64,000 bases of DNA from Streptomyces sp. NBC_01707 (GTDB lineage Bacteria > Actinomycetota > Actinomycetes > Streptomycetales > Streptomycetaceae). How positions within the stretch are numbered: the stretch's first letter is position 1; the number at the start of each line of letters is the position of its first letter. A program made the position numbers and the translations under genes. The stretch spans positions 930,001 to 994,000 of the forward strand of contig NZ_CP109190.1 in assembly GCF_041438805.1 (NCBI RefSeq), written 5' to 3'. Below are positions 1 through 8,181 of this stretch, piece by piece. Under the pieces are notes generated by a model. The model worked only from the letters and a program-made list of their open reading frames with translations, searched no databases and was not told the origin of the DNA.

Positions 1-1
1 C

Positions 2-439
2 TTGCTGCCGCCCGAACTGCGGGCCTGGATGGGACTGCTGGCCGCAGCCGGCGCGATCGAGCAGCAACTGCGTTCCCGCGTGAAGGAGACGCTCGGGATC
101 TCCCACGACGAGTTCCTCGTGCTGTGCCTCCTGGCGGACGGGCCCGCCACCGGCCTGCGCATGACGCAGATCGCCGAACGCCTCGGCCGCCCCAAGACTC
201 GGCTCACCTACCAGGTCGCCTGCCTCCAGCACGCCGGACTGATCACCCGCAGCACCGCCTGCGGCGACCGACGGGGCATCCAGGTGACGCTCACCGACAA
301 GGCACAGCAGCTCCTTCGAGAAGCCTCCGGCACGCTGGCCGAAGCCGTCACCCGAGCCATCAAGGGCCTGGGGGGTCCGCACGACTGCGCGCTGATGCAC
401 AGCCTGCTGCCGACGGCGGATGCCGAGGACAGCACGTAG
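2..439 (+). CDS. MarR-family transcriptional regulator (possibly 5' partial)
   Basis: The 145-residue reading frame has the winged-helix layout of the MarR family: a helical dimerisation segment (about residues 1-35), an HTH around 50-85 (MTQIAERLGRPKTRLTYQV), and the wing with the acidic/basic GDRRGIQVTLTDKA block at about 87-102, the most recognisable family signature. MarR proteins usually repress a neighbouring efflux or redox gene and are released by small phenolic or oxidant ligands. The first in-frame start (TTG) lies at base 2, so the true start may be outside the window. Its target gene is not visible because the next sequence is an IS remnant. Confidence 0.75.
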   Translation: MLPPELRAWMGLLAAAGAIEQQLRSRVKETLGISHDEFLVLCLLADGPATGLRMTQIAERLGRPKTRLTYQVACLQHAGLITRSTACGDRRGIQVTLTDKAQQLLREASGTLAEAVTRAIKGLGGPHDCALMHSLLPTADAEDST

Positions 440-559
440 GTCCCCGGGCCCACGCCTGGCCTCGACCTCTCAATGAGAACGCTCCGGAGCCTGACCCTGC
501 GCCCGGCGAAAACCACATCCGCGCAGGCCCCTCGGGCTACTGCCCACCGCCAGGAGACT

Positions 560-1066
560 GAAGGCCGCCCTACTCGGTCGCTCGCGGGCGGCCTGACCAG
601 CAAGGTCCACCTGGCCGCCGACCGCAGGTGCCGCCCGCTTGCGTTCGTGCCGGCCGCTGGGCAGGCCGCGGACAGCCCGCAGTTCGTCCCCGTGCTCCAG
701 AAATTACGGGTCCGTAGGCCCGTCGGCCATCCCAGAACCCGGCCCGACGCGGTCGCCGGGGACAAGGCCTATTCATCCCGCGCCAACCGCGCCTACCTGC
801 GGGAACGGCACACCAAGGCAGTCATCCCGGAGAAGAAGGACCAGGCGGCCAACCGGAAGAACAAAGGCCGCAAGGGTGGCCGGCCCGTCAGCCACGACAC
901 CGACCTCTACAAGGAACGCAACACCGTCGAACGCCTGATCAACAAGCTCAAGGCCTGGCGCAGCAGCGCCACGCGGTACGACAAGACCCCGGAAAGCTAC
1001 CGCGCCGGCCTCCACCTACGCGCCTCAATGATCTGGATCAAAGACCTCACCCCAACCACCCATTGA
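560..1066 (+). pseudogene. IS5-family transposase, C-terminal remnant
   Basis: The frame from about base 560 encodes the second half of an IS5-type DDE transposase. GGLTSKVHLAAD marks the first catalytic strand, AGDKAYSS the second catalytic Asp, and KERNTVERLINKLKAWR the terminal E-containing helix. The N-terminal DUF4096-like half is absent, and the sequence upstream to the MarR stop codon does not encode it. It is therefore a truncated, inactive copy. The end at TGA 1064-1066 is natural for the family. Confidence 0.8.
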
Positions 1067-1439
1067 TCACGACTCAATACGCGCCCTAACAGGAGGGCTC
1101 AGTGGCCCGACATCCGATTGGCTGTTCATGGCCCCAGCTGGCCGCACGGCCCCGGTCTTCAAAGAGAGCTCCCTGGCTCGCATGTTGAGGAGCGGGGTGG
1201 TCGTACGGACGGCTCAGGTCACGATCATGAATGCCCCGGTGCAAGTGATCGACACTCACTCGCACGAGTACAAGGCGACAGAGCCCTCTGCCTGTGGACA
1301 GGAGTCAGTGCTCCGAGTCTTGAGTAGGGGTCACCCGCCGCCGAGCACTGCTATGAGGTCTTGAGCATTGCTCCGCGCAACCGCACCGCGACCGTCTGAG
1401 CGACAGCTCGGGAGCAGGTGGCTCCACCCTCACCCGCAG
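1067..1439. other. Intergenic stretch, no gene recognised
   Basis: Only short overlapping reading frames without recognisable domains or ribosome-binding sites are seen here. It separates the IS5 remnant from the convergent rclR gene. Confidence 0.5.
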
Positions 1440-2378
1440 TCATCCAGTCTTCGTTGCTCCGGGTACCCGCGTTCTCTCGCGCCGGAAGCGGGCGGGTGTC
1501 GTGCCGATGTGCGCCCGGAAGGCCCGTGAGAACGCAGACTCGGAGGAGTAGCCGACCTGGCCGGCGACGGTCGCGACGGTTGCGTCGGTGGTGGTGAGCA
1601 GTTCCCCTGCGGCCATTAGCCGCGCCCGGGTAAGGAAGGCGCCCACGGTCGTCCCCGTGTCCCGGGTGAACTGGCGCAGGAAGGTGGCACGGGACATGGC
1701 GGCCGTGCGGCTGAGCCGTTCGATCGTCCAGTCGGCACCTGGCTCGTTCAGCATGCCCTCGACAGCCGACGCGATGCGGCCGTCGGCCGCCGCGGTCCAC
1801 AGCGTCGTCCGCGTGGTGTCGCCCCGGGAGGTGCGCAGCACCATCGCCAGCAGCACGGTGCACAGAGCAGAGAGGATCGCCGCAGTGCCCTCGCCCTCGC
1901 GTCGCGCCTCACCGCGCATCAGGGCGCTCAGCATGCGCAGCACCTCGTCGCTCTCGGCCGACTGCCCGAAGGAGACATGTACCGGGTCGGGCAGGCTTGC
2001 GAACAGTAGCGATCCCGCACCGGCGCCGAAGGTGTAGTGCCCGCAGAACAGGTCGATGACGGGCTTGCCGCCGTGCTCACTGCGCGTGGTCACGAACACG
2101 TCGCCGGCGGTCTCCGTCGTCCCTGTCGGGCCGGCTTCGCCGTCAGTGATCACCCGGTGCGGGGTGCCCCTCGGGATCATCACCACGTCTCCGGGGTGCA
2201 GGTCGAGGAGGACCGTGCCCACCTGCAGTCGGCATGCGCCTTCCAGCAGCACGTGGAAGGGTGCCTCCAGCTGCCCGTATGCCGGCACGTCCATCCTGGT
2301 ACCGGCTCCGAGCAGGCAGCGCTTGTCGAGGGCGGCTTCGAGGCGGGCCATGCGCAGCAGTCGGCTGACTGAGTCCAT
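1440..2378 (-). CDS. rclR: RclR-like AraC-family regulator with N-terminal cupin domain
   Basis: A 312-residue protein with an N-terminal cupin (cupin_6/AraC-binding) domain, about residues 1-190, and a C-terminal AraC double HTH (about 205-305, ending GYSSESAFSRAFRAHIGTTPARFR). It starts MDSVSRLL and has a Cys at position 21, the site reported in E. coli RclR as the redox-sensing cysteine. A second Cys occurs in DLFCGHY (112). RclR activates rcl genes when hypochlorous acid oxidises it. The ATG at 2378 was chosen over upstream starts because the cupin domain begins there and it leaves a 73-bp divergent promoter region to rclA. The divergent pairing supports the assignment. The Cys equivalences are from memory of the E. 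coli protein. Confidence 0.85.
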   Translation of the reverse strand: MDSVSRLLRMARLEAALDKRCLLGAGTRMDVPAYGQLEAPFHVLLEGACRLQVGTVLLDLHPGDVVMIPRGTPHRVITDGEAGPTGTTETAGDVFVTTRSEHGGKPVIDLFCGHYTFGAGAGSLLFASLPDPVHVSFGQSAESDEVLRMLSALMRGEARREGEGTAAILSALCTVLLAMVLRTSRGDTTRTTLWTAAADGRIASAVEGMLNEPGADWTIERLSRTAAMSRATFLRQFTRDTGTTVGAFLTRARLMAAGELLTTTDATVATVAGQVGYSSESAFSRAFRAHIGTTPARFRRERTRVPGATKTG

Positions 2379-2409
2379 GATGAGACTTTCGGGCAGGAAA
2401 GCGAGACGA

Positions 2410-2448
2410 TCGAGTCTAGTCGTACCAGTGGCCGCGCCGCAGACTCGA
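2410..2448. promoter_or_regulatory. Inverted repeat in rclR-rclA divergent promoter
   Basis: TCGAGTCT (2410-2417) and its exact reverse complement AGACTCGA (2441-2448) lie between the two divergent genes, the right arm ending 4 bp before the rclA ATG. This is a plausible RclR-type operator; function is inferred from position and symmetry only. Confidence 0.45.
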
Positions 2449-2451
2449 GAC

Positions 2452-3837
2452 ATGGAGATCACCACAGTGCTCACCGCGGACATTCTGGTCGTCGGCTTCG
2501 GCAAGGGCGGCAAGACCGCCGCTCGCGTTCTCGCCGACGCCGGCCGCCGCGTGGTCCTGATCGAGCAGTCCGAGAACATGTACGGCGGGACCTGCCCGAA
2601 CGTCGGATGTGTGCCGACCAAAATGCTCGTCCACTACGCGAACACCAAGCGCCTCAAGGACGACGCGCAGGAGTTCTTCGCCCACTCAATCGCCGGCGTC
2701 CGCGCGCTGACCAGTGCCTTCCGCGCCGGCAACTTCGAGGCGCTGAACGGCAAGGCCACGGCGACGATCATCACCGGCACGGCCCGGTTCGTCGATCCGT
2801 ACACGGTCTCCGTCGGAGAGGGACCGGACCTCATCACCGTCACCGCCCCCACGATCCTGGTCAACACCGGGTCCGAGGCGGTGATCCCCCCGATTCCCGG
2901 CCTCGCGAGCAGCTCCCACCTTGTCTCCAGCACGGAGCTCACCCGCACACAGAACCTGCCCGAGCGGCTCGTCGTCATCGGAGGCGGATACCTCGGCCTG
3001 GAGTTCGCGGGCATCTACCGGCACTTCGGCACCGAGGTCACGGTCCTCGAAGCCGCCGGCCGGCTCCTGCCGCGGGAGGACGAGGACATCGCCCAGTCCG
3101 TCGAAGAGATCCTCACCGGCGATGGCATCCGCGTCATCACCGGCGCGAAGGTCACCGAGGTGCGCGACAGCGGCGCCGTCTCGACGGTCGTATACGAGAA
3201 GGACGGGCGGACACACACCGTCGAGGCCTCCGCACTGCTGCCCGCCACCGGGCGCCGACCCGTCACGGACCGCCTCCGGCTCGACGCCGCCAGCGTCCGG
3301 ACCGCGCCGAACGGCGCGATCGTGGTGGATGAGTACCTTCGCAGCAGCCAACCGCACATCTACGCACTCGGCGACGTCAACGGCGGCGAGCAGTTCACAT
3401 ACATCTCCCTGGACGACGCGCGCATCGTCCTGGACCAGCTCCTGGGCGAAGGCAAGCGCACCACGGGCGACCGCAAGGCAGTGCCTCACACCCTGTTCAT
3501 CACTCCCCCGCTCGCCACAGTGGGACTGACCGAGAGCCAGGCGCGTGCGCAAGGATTCAGCATCAAGGTCTCGCGAGAGAAGGTCGCGGACATCGTGGCC
3601 ATGCCTCGCGCCTACACCGTCGAGGAAACCCGCGGCGTCATGAAGTTCATCGTGGACTCGGACACCGACCTGATCCTCGGGGCCGCTCTGCTCGGCATCG
3701 ACGCGCAGGAGATCATCAACACCGTCGCACTGGCCATGCGGCACAACATCACGGCCACGCAGCTCCGCGACTCGATCTACACCCACCCGAGCTCGACCGA
3801 AGCCCTCAACGAGGTCTTCGACAAGGTCCTCCCGTGA
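2452..3837 (+). CDS. rclA: RclA-like flavin disulfide oxidoreductase
   Basis: This 461-residue protein belongs to the class I pyridine nucleotide-disulfide oxidoreductases. An FAD-binding GFGKGG lies at 15-20, a redox-active CPNVGC pair at Cys48/Cys53, an NAD(P)-binding VIGGGYLGLEF near 180, the FAD motif GDVNGGEQFTYISLDDARIV, and the C-terminal catalytic THPSSTEALNE. Blocks such as IEQSENMYGGTC and LGEGKR match E. coli RclA rather than mercuric reductase: there is no N-terminal HMA domain and no C-terminal CC pair. RclA is a copper-linked reductase protecting against HOCl stress. ATG 2452 was chosen because upstream in-frame codons run antisense through rclR. It is divergent from its likely regulator. 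Confidence 0.88.
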   Translation: MEITTVLTADILVVGFGKGGKTAARVLADAGRRVVLIEQSENMYGGTCPNVGCVPTKMLVHYANTKRLKDDAQEFFAHSIAGVRALTSAFRAGNFEALNGKATATIITGTARFVDPYTVSVGEGPDLITVTAPTILVNTGSEAVIPPIPGLASSSHLVSSTELTRTQNLPERLVVIGGGYLGLEFAGIYRHFGTEVTVLEAAGRLLPREDEDIAQSVEEILTGDGIRVITGAKVTEVRDSGAVSTVVYEKDGRTHTVEASALLPATGRRPVTDRLRLDAASVRTAPNGAIVVDEYLRSSQPHIYALGDVNGGEQFTYISLDDARIVLDQLLGEGKRTTGDRKAVPHTLFITPPLATVGLTESQARAQGFSIKVSREKVADIVAMPRAYTVEETRGVMKFIVDSDTDLILGAALLGIDAQEIINTVALAMRHNITATQLRDSIYTHPSSTEALNEVFDKVLP

Positions 3838-4324
3838 ACCTGCCCAGCAGGGCACACGGTCGGCATCCACCCAGGCGCGGCGCGCAATTGGGCCCAGGTC
3901 GCATGCCTGAATGCCCTTCACGTGGCATCGACGGAAGCCCGCGTCGGAGCGGGATGCAACTGCCGTCCAACCGTGAGACAAATTGGACAGTACGGGCCCA
4001 AAGAGCGACGAGACCCCCCTGCATACGTCGAGGAAAGGCCCAAGCCGACGAGCGAAGGTGCAGGAGGAGGGGAAAGCCATCGCCCTCACCCTGCCGGCCC
4101 GGGGCCAGTCGACGTTCGCCATCTACGACATACGCGCAAAGCCGATTCCCAAACGCAGCGCTCACCACCCCGATCACCCACCTACTCGCGCACCAGGCAC
4201 CTGGGCGCTCCTGGTCGTTGTCCGGCTCAGTCCTCTGCGCGAACGAAGACATGCCTCAAGACTCGGGCGCCTACGTAACAACGTGGTCGACCCGCCCTCC
4301 TGCCTTCCAGAAGAGAAAAGAACC
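3838..4324. other. Intergenic stretch, no gene recognised
   Basis: About 490 bp between rclA and the metallo-hydrolase gene. Reading frames here are open on both strands but show no domain, codon pattern or Shine-Dalgarno that I can support. It probably holds the promoter of the downstream gene. Confidence 0.5.
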
Positions 4325-5212
4325 ATGCAGCAGAAGAACAGACCTTTCGAACCTGCCGATGTCCAGATGCGCGCGCGCGAACTCGCCTATGGCGTATACG
4401 CAGTCATGGCAACAGACGTCGACGACACCGACCACACCGCGACCAACGCCGGCTTCATCGTGGGTGATTCCGGAGTGCTGGTGGTCGAATCGCTCAGCAA
4501 CGGCCGTTTGGCGTCCCAGGTCATCGGCGAGGTGCGTAAAGTGACCGCGCTGCCCATTCGATTCCTGGTCAACACCAGTTTCCACGGCGATCATTGCTTC
4601 GGAAATTTCGCCTTTCCGTCACAGACGGTGATCATTCACCATGAGAAGACCAAGCATGTGATCGACGAGCGCTTCGAGCAGGACCGCGCGTTCATGATTG
4701 ACTTGCTCGGCGCGGACGTCGGCATCGAGGAGGCGGTAGCACGCTCAGCGGACGTCACGGTCTCCGGGTCGTGCTCCGTGGATCTGGGGGGCAAGCATGT
4801 GGACATTGAGCACATCGGCTATGCCCAGACTGACGGCGACCTCATCGTCCGCATGCGCGAAGACGACATCGTCTTCGTCGGGAACATGCTGCAGGCGCCG
4901 CCCCCGGCATTCCCCTGGCTGCTGGAGGGGCGCGCCGACGAGGCGCTCGTCACCTACCGGCGCCTGCACGACATCCTCGACGATGACACCCTGATCGTTC
5001 CGGGCCACGGCCGACCTATGCGCCGTGCAGACATCCTGCACTCGATCAACTACCTCACGAAGCTGACCAGCCTGGCACGGGACGCCCGGGACAAGGGACT
5101 GTCAGCCGCTCAGGTCCGCGAAGCGCTCGCGATGAAGGAATACAGCGACTACAGCATGTACGAACACATCCACTTCCAGGTCAACATCCCCGCAGTGCTG
5201 AACGCGGAATGA
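4325..5212 (+). CDS. Metallo-beta-lactamase-fold hydrolase
   Basis: A 295-residue single-domain MBL-fold protein. The metal motif reads NTSFHGDH at residues 83-90, so the first His of the usual THxHxDH is Ser85, while His87, Asp89 and His90 remain. Later ligands are in IEHIGYAQTDGD (the usual GHTxGD is altered) and PGHGRP. Ser in the first position occurs in a subgroup of MBL hydrolases of unknown substrate, so this need not mean loss of activity. The ATG at 4325 follows an AGAAGAGAAAAG stretch. It lies on the same strand as rclA but 487 bp away, so co-transcription is uncertain. The substrate cannot be named. Confidence 0.75.
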   Translation: MQQKNRPFEPADVQMRARELAYGVYAVMATDVDDTDHTATNAGFIVGDSGVLVVESLSNGRLASQVIGEVRKVTALPIRFLVNTSFHGDHCFGNFAFPSQTVIIHHEKTKHVIDERFEQDRAFMIDLLGADVGIEEAVARSADVTVSGSCSVDLGGKHVDIEHIGYAQTDGDLIVRMREDDIVFVGNMLQAPPPAFPWLLEGRADEALVTYRRLHDILDDDTLIVPGHGRPMRRADILHSINYLTKLTSLARDARDKGLSAAQVREALAMKEYSDYSMYEHIHFQVNIPAVLNAE

Positions 5213-5702
5213 GCAGGCAGCAAGGATCTGGGGGCATGGGCTACGCCTCGGATCCATGCCTTGGACACCTGGTGCGGACGCGTACTGCCCGGTGCCGCCC
5301 GGGACGGACTCGTGATCGGCATCAACTGGAGCGGGCCGCGCCTGGTCGGCTGGAGCTTCACCTCAGTGGAAGTTCTCAACCGGCTGGCGGCGACTGACCA
5401 GCCCACGACATCGCTCGCCAGGGCGCGCAGTCGCCGCCAGCCGATGAGGGCGCATCCGAGCGCGAGGAAGACTGTGGGTGCCGACGTCGAAGCGTCCGGC
5501 GAGAGCACGTCGTGCGCCCGGTTCGTCGCCGTGGGAGCACGCGGGCATTTCGCGCCCTGGGGGCGATTCCCCCTGGCTGATGGGGCGGACCCCCGCCGGC
5601 GGTGACAAGCGCGCCGACGTCGCCGCAGTCGCCCGCTGCCCCCGGAACCCGTGTGTGCTCCCCGGACCAGCGCCGCCGCGCCGGGGCCGGGGAGCCGAAG
5701 GG
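5213..5702. other. Intergenic stretch with unassigned open frames
   Basis: A short + frame (from about 5255) encodes DTWCGRVLPGAARDGLVIG and continues with no recognisable family. It may be the remnant of a small gene. No strong ribosome-binding site is visible, and nothing else is supported. Confidence 0.35.
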
Positions 5703-6722
5703 TCATTCCGCGACGTCGATGATGACCTTGCCTGCGGCGGATCCGCTCTCCACTGCACTGTGGGCCTCGGCGGCCGTCTGGAGGGTGAAATGCCGGGGAT
5801 CGACCATGGGCGTGAGCGCCCCGGCGTCAACAAGGGCGGCCACTTCCCGCAGAATTTCCCCGTGGTGTTCCCGGCCCCGTCCGGTCAGCATCGGCAGCAG
5901 CGTGAAGACGCCCGAGTACGTGGCCCCGCGGAACGACAGGGGCGCGATGCTGTGGGTGCCCCAACCCAGGGCACTGACCACATGACCGGTGTACGTGCGC
6001 ACCGCGGTGAAGGAGGCGTCGAGCGTTTCGCCGCCGACGGTGTCGAAGACGATGTCGAAGCCCTCACCGCCGGTGTGCCGGGCGACGTAGTCCTCGACCG
6101 GGGTGGTGGTGTAGTCGATCGGCGTCGCTCCAAGGCGGGCGATGGTCTCCAGGCTGCGGGCCGATCCGGTCGCAAAGACCTCGGCTCCCCTCGCCCGGGC
6201 GATCTGAATGGCCACATGCCCGATGCCGCCGGCTCCGCCGTGGACGAGGACCCGCTGACCGGTCTTCACCTGCGCCCGGTCCACCAGACCCTCCCACGCC
6301 GTGATGACGATCAGCGGGAGTGCCGCCGCCTCCCGCGGGCTCAAGGAGACGGGCTTGTGCGCAAGCAGCCGGGCGTCGACGGCCGCGTACTCGGCCAGCG
6401 AGCCTTGCAGGTCGCCGACGCCGCCGGTGAGCCCGTACACCTCGTCGCCCGGGGCGAAGCCGGTGACCTCGGGGCCGACGGCCTCGACCACGCCGGCCAG
6501 GTCCACTCCGAGGATGGCGGTCAGCCTGCTGCGAGCGTGGGCCGCCTTACCGGCCCGGATCTTGGTGTCCAGCGGGTTCACGCCGCTGGCCGCTACTCGC
6601 ACCAGCACCTGGCCCGCCCCTGCGGCAGGCGTCGTGAGTTCGCTCTGGGTCAGCGGGCCGCCGAACTGCTCCAGCACAACCGCGCGCATGGACGCGGCCG
6701 CCGCAGGGCGGGACGTGGTCAT
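5703..6722 (-). CDS. Zinc-independent quinone oxidoreductase (MDR superfamily)
   Basis: A 339-residue medium-chain dehydrogenase/reductase. The N-terminal GroES-like fold runs from MRAVVLEQFGG to about residue 130 (GVDLAGVVEAVG, FAPGDEVYG). The NAD(P)-binding VLVHGGAGGIGHVAIQIA follows, and DIVFDTVGG precedes the C-terminal closing segment. The cysteine cluster of zinc alcohol dehydrogenases is absent, so a quinone or enone reductase role is likely. ATG 6722 is preceded by GAAAGGAAT. A palindrome ACAGACAGGTCTGT lies 15-28 bp upstream and is repeated upstream of the adjacent tetR gene, which points to repression by that TetR protein. Confidence 0.85.
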   Translation of the reverse strand: MTTSRPAAAASMRAVVLEQFGGPLTQSELTTPAAGAGQVLVRVAASGVNPLDTKIRAGKAAHARSRLTAILGVDLAGVVEAVGPEVTGFAPGDEVYGLTGGVGDLQGSLAEYAAVDARLLAHKPVSLSPREAAALPLIVITAWEGLVDRAQVKTGQRVLVHGGAGGIGHVAIQIARARGAEVFATGSARSLETIARLGATPIDYTTTPVEDYVARHTGGEGFDIVFDTVGGETLDASFTAVRTYTGHVVSALGWGTHSIAPLSFRGATYSGVFTLLPMLTGRGREHHGEILREVAALVDAGALTPMVDPRHFTLQTAAEAHSAVESGSAAGKVIIDVAE

Positions 6723-6736
6723 AGTATTCCTTTCGA

Positions 6737-6750
6737 ACAGACAGGTCTGT
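6737..6750. promoter_or_regulatory. TetR operator copy 1 (upstream of quinone oxidoreductase)
   Basis: ACAGACAGGTCTGT is a palindrome with 6-bp arms around AG. The identical 14-mer occurs at 7451-7464 in front of the neighbouring tetR gene. Confidence 0.75.
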
Positions 6751-6810
6751 TTTCTTTCGATCCGAAAATCTCCCAGATGCCCCGAGAGGGTGCATGAGGG
6801 CCTGGAGGGG

Positions 6811-7398
6811 TCAGGTGGTAGGAGACGGGCAGGAGTATTCGACCGCGAACCGTGCCGCCTCCTTGGCGGCGGCAGGCATGGCCGGGTCCTGCTCGAGCTT
6901 GCCCGCCGCCAGCGCACCGTCGACCAGCAGGGTGAGCTGCAGGGCCAGCTGGGCGGGGTCGGCAGCTCCGGCCGCCTCGGCCAGGTCGCGCACCCATGCC
7001 CGCACCGCTCGCTTGTGTTCGACGGTCACGGTGTGCGGGAGGCTCCCCGGCTCGCTCTCGGCGGCGGCGTTGATGAACGGGCAGCCGTGAAATCCGTGCC
7101 GTTCGTAGGAGGCGGTGACCGCGTCGAACAGACCCACCAGTTGATCGCGGGGACTGTCACCGGCCGCCAGCGCAGCGGCCCGCAGTTTGCCGCGCCAGGA
7201 GTCGTCGGTCCGCCGCAGATAGGCGGCGGCCAGTTCGTCCTTGGACGGGAAGTGCACATACAGGGTGGACTTGGCGACGCCTGAATCGGCGATGATGCGG
7301 TCGACGCCCACTCCGCGCAGCCCATGGGCGGAGAACAGCTCTTCCGCCGTCGTAAGAATGCGCTCGCGCGCCGGGAGGCGCTTGGCCGTGGCAGGCAT
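6811..7398 (-). CDS. TetR-family repressor
   Basis: A TetR regulator of about 195 residues. The N-terminal HTH (ILTTAEELFSAHGLRGVGV, then RIIADSGVAKSTLYVHFPSKDEL) is well preserved, and the ligand domain contains GCPFINAAAE, common in TetR repressors of detoxification oxidoreductases. The ATG at 7398 opens MPATAKRLPARERI and is preferred; an upstream GTG at 7440 is possible. The gene ends 88 bp before the quinone oxidoreductase start on the same strand. Its own upstream region holds the same 14-bp palindrome as the oxidoreductase promoter, implying autorepression plus control of that gene. The inducer is unknown. Confidence 0.87.
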   Translation of the reverse strand: MPATAKRLPARERILTTAEELFSAHGLRGVGVDRIIADSGVAKSTLYVHFPSKDELAAAYLRRTDDSWRGKLRAAALAAGDSPRDQLVGLFDAVTASYERHGFHGCPFINAAAESEPGSLPHTVTVEHKRAVRAWVRDLAEAAGAADPAQLALQLTLLVDGALAAGKLEQDPAMPAAAKEAARFAVEYSCPSPTT

Positions 7399-7450
7399 GG
7401 CAGTTACCCGACCCTCTCCGGGACCCCTGGGACTCGTCACCTGAAGACTA

Positions 7451-7464
7451 ACAGACAGGTCTGT
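7451..7464. promoter_or_regulatory. TetR operator copy 2 (upstream of tetR)
   Basis: An exact second copy of ACAGACAGGTCTGT, located 53 bp upstream of the preferred tetR ATG (11 bp upstream of the alternative GTG). Confidence 0.75.
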
Positions 7465-7697
7465 CCGATCAAGCGGGACGGTGTGATGATCAGGACGGTG
7501 CGATGATCATGAACAGGGGCTTCCACTCGATTCGGCACGCGCGGAACAGCCCAGGGCGTCGAATCGGCCCGCCCCAGAGGGCTGCCGGTGGGCGCCCGTG
7601 CTCACCTTCGGTGCTCCGGTGCGTGACCGGCCCGCGACCCGCAGGTGCTCCATGGAGACGCCTTGACGGAATGCGTCGTGGATCAAGCGGCGCCCGT

Positions 7698-8090
7698 TCA
7701 GTCAAGGGCGCCCAGTGCCACTTCGACGGCCCCCATCAGCAGGGCCGGTCCGGATCTATGGCACCCATCACCTTCAGCCCCTGCATGGTCACCAGGAGGA
7801 ATCGAGCCAGGTCGCGGGCGTCGCGGGCGGCAGGCAGCTCGCCACTGGCCTGCGCTTCCGCGATGACCTCGCAGAGCGCGTCCTCCAGTGACGCGGTTGT
7901 CGAGCGCACGTGCGCGGCAGCCTTGGGGTCGTGGGCGATGCGCTCCGTCGTGGCGCCTACGATCAGGCAGGCCTGCCTGCTGCCGTCGCGCACGATCGCG
8001 GCCACTGTCCCGACCAGGACCTCGCGCAGCAGTTCGCGAGCCGGGGCTCCGCCGCGCAGGCCGCGTACGGCGCACGTCCGGCGGCTCATA
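7698..8090 (-). pseudogene. TetR-family regulator, C-terminal remnant with frameshift
   Basis: The minus-strand frame encodes the ligand-binding half of a second TetR protein (GSRQACLIVGATTERIAHDP, then DLARFLLVTMQGLKVMGAIDPDR). The expected tail MGAVEVALGALD continues in a different frame from about 7745 to the stop at 7698, so there is a frameshift. The whole N-terminal HTH is missing upstream of about 8090. Without DNA-binding helices and with a shifted tail it should be non-functional. Confidence 0.75.
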
Positions 8091-8128
8091 GCCCGAGGCT
8101 GTCGGTGTGAGGGAGTGCCGGACACGAG

Positions 8129-8162
8129 GGGCCCCTGTTCACGCCGGATCGAACAGGGGCCC
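8129..8162. terminator. Hairpin terminator after the S8 peptidase gene
   Basis: A perfect 12-bp stem, GGGCCCCTGTTC / GAACAGGGGCCC, with a 10-nt loop, lying 20 bp beyond the stop of the minus-strand peptidase gene. There is no T-tract, as is usual for Streptomyces terminators. Confidence 0.7.
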
Positions 8163-8181
8163 ACAGGTCAGGCCGACGGGC

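Noticed and set aside
2452..3837. Mercuric reductase identity for the flavin disulfide enzyme
   Set aside because: No N-terminal metal-binding domain, no C-terminal CysCys, no mer genes nearby; RclA-specific blocks are present.
2686..4122. 478-codon minus frame
   Set aside because: Antisense to rclA; no family signature.
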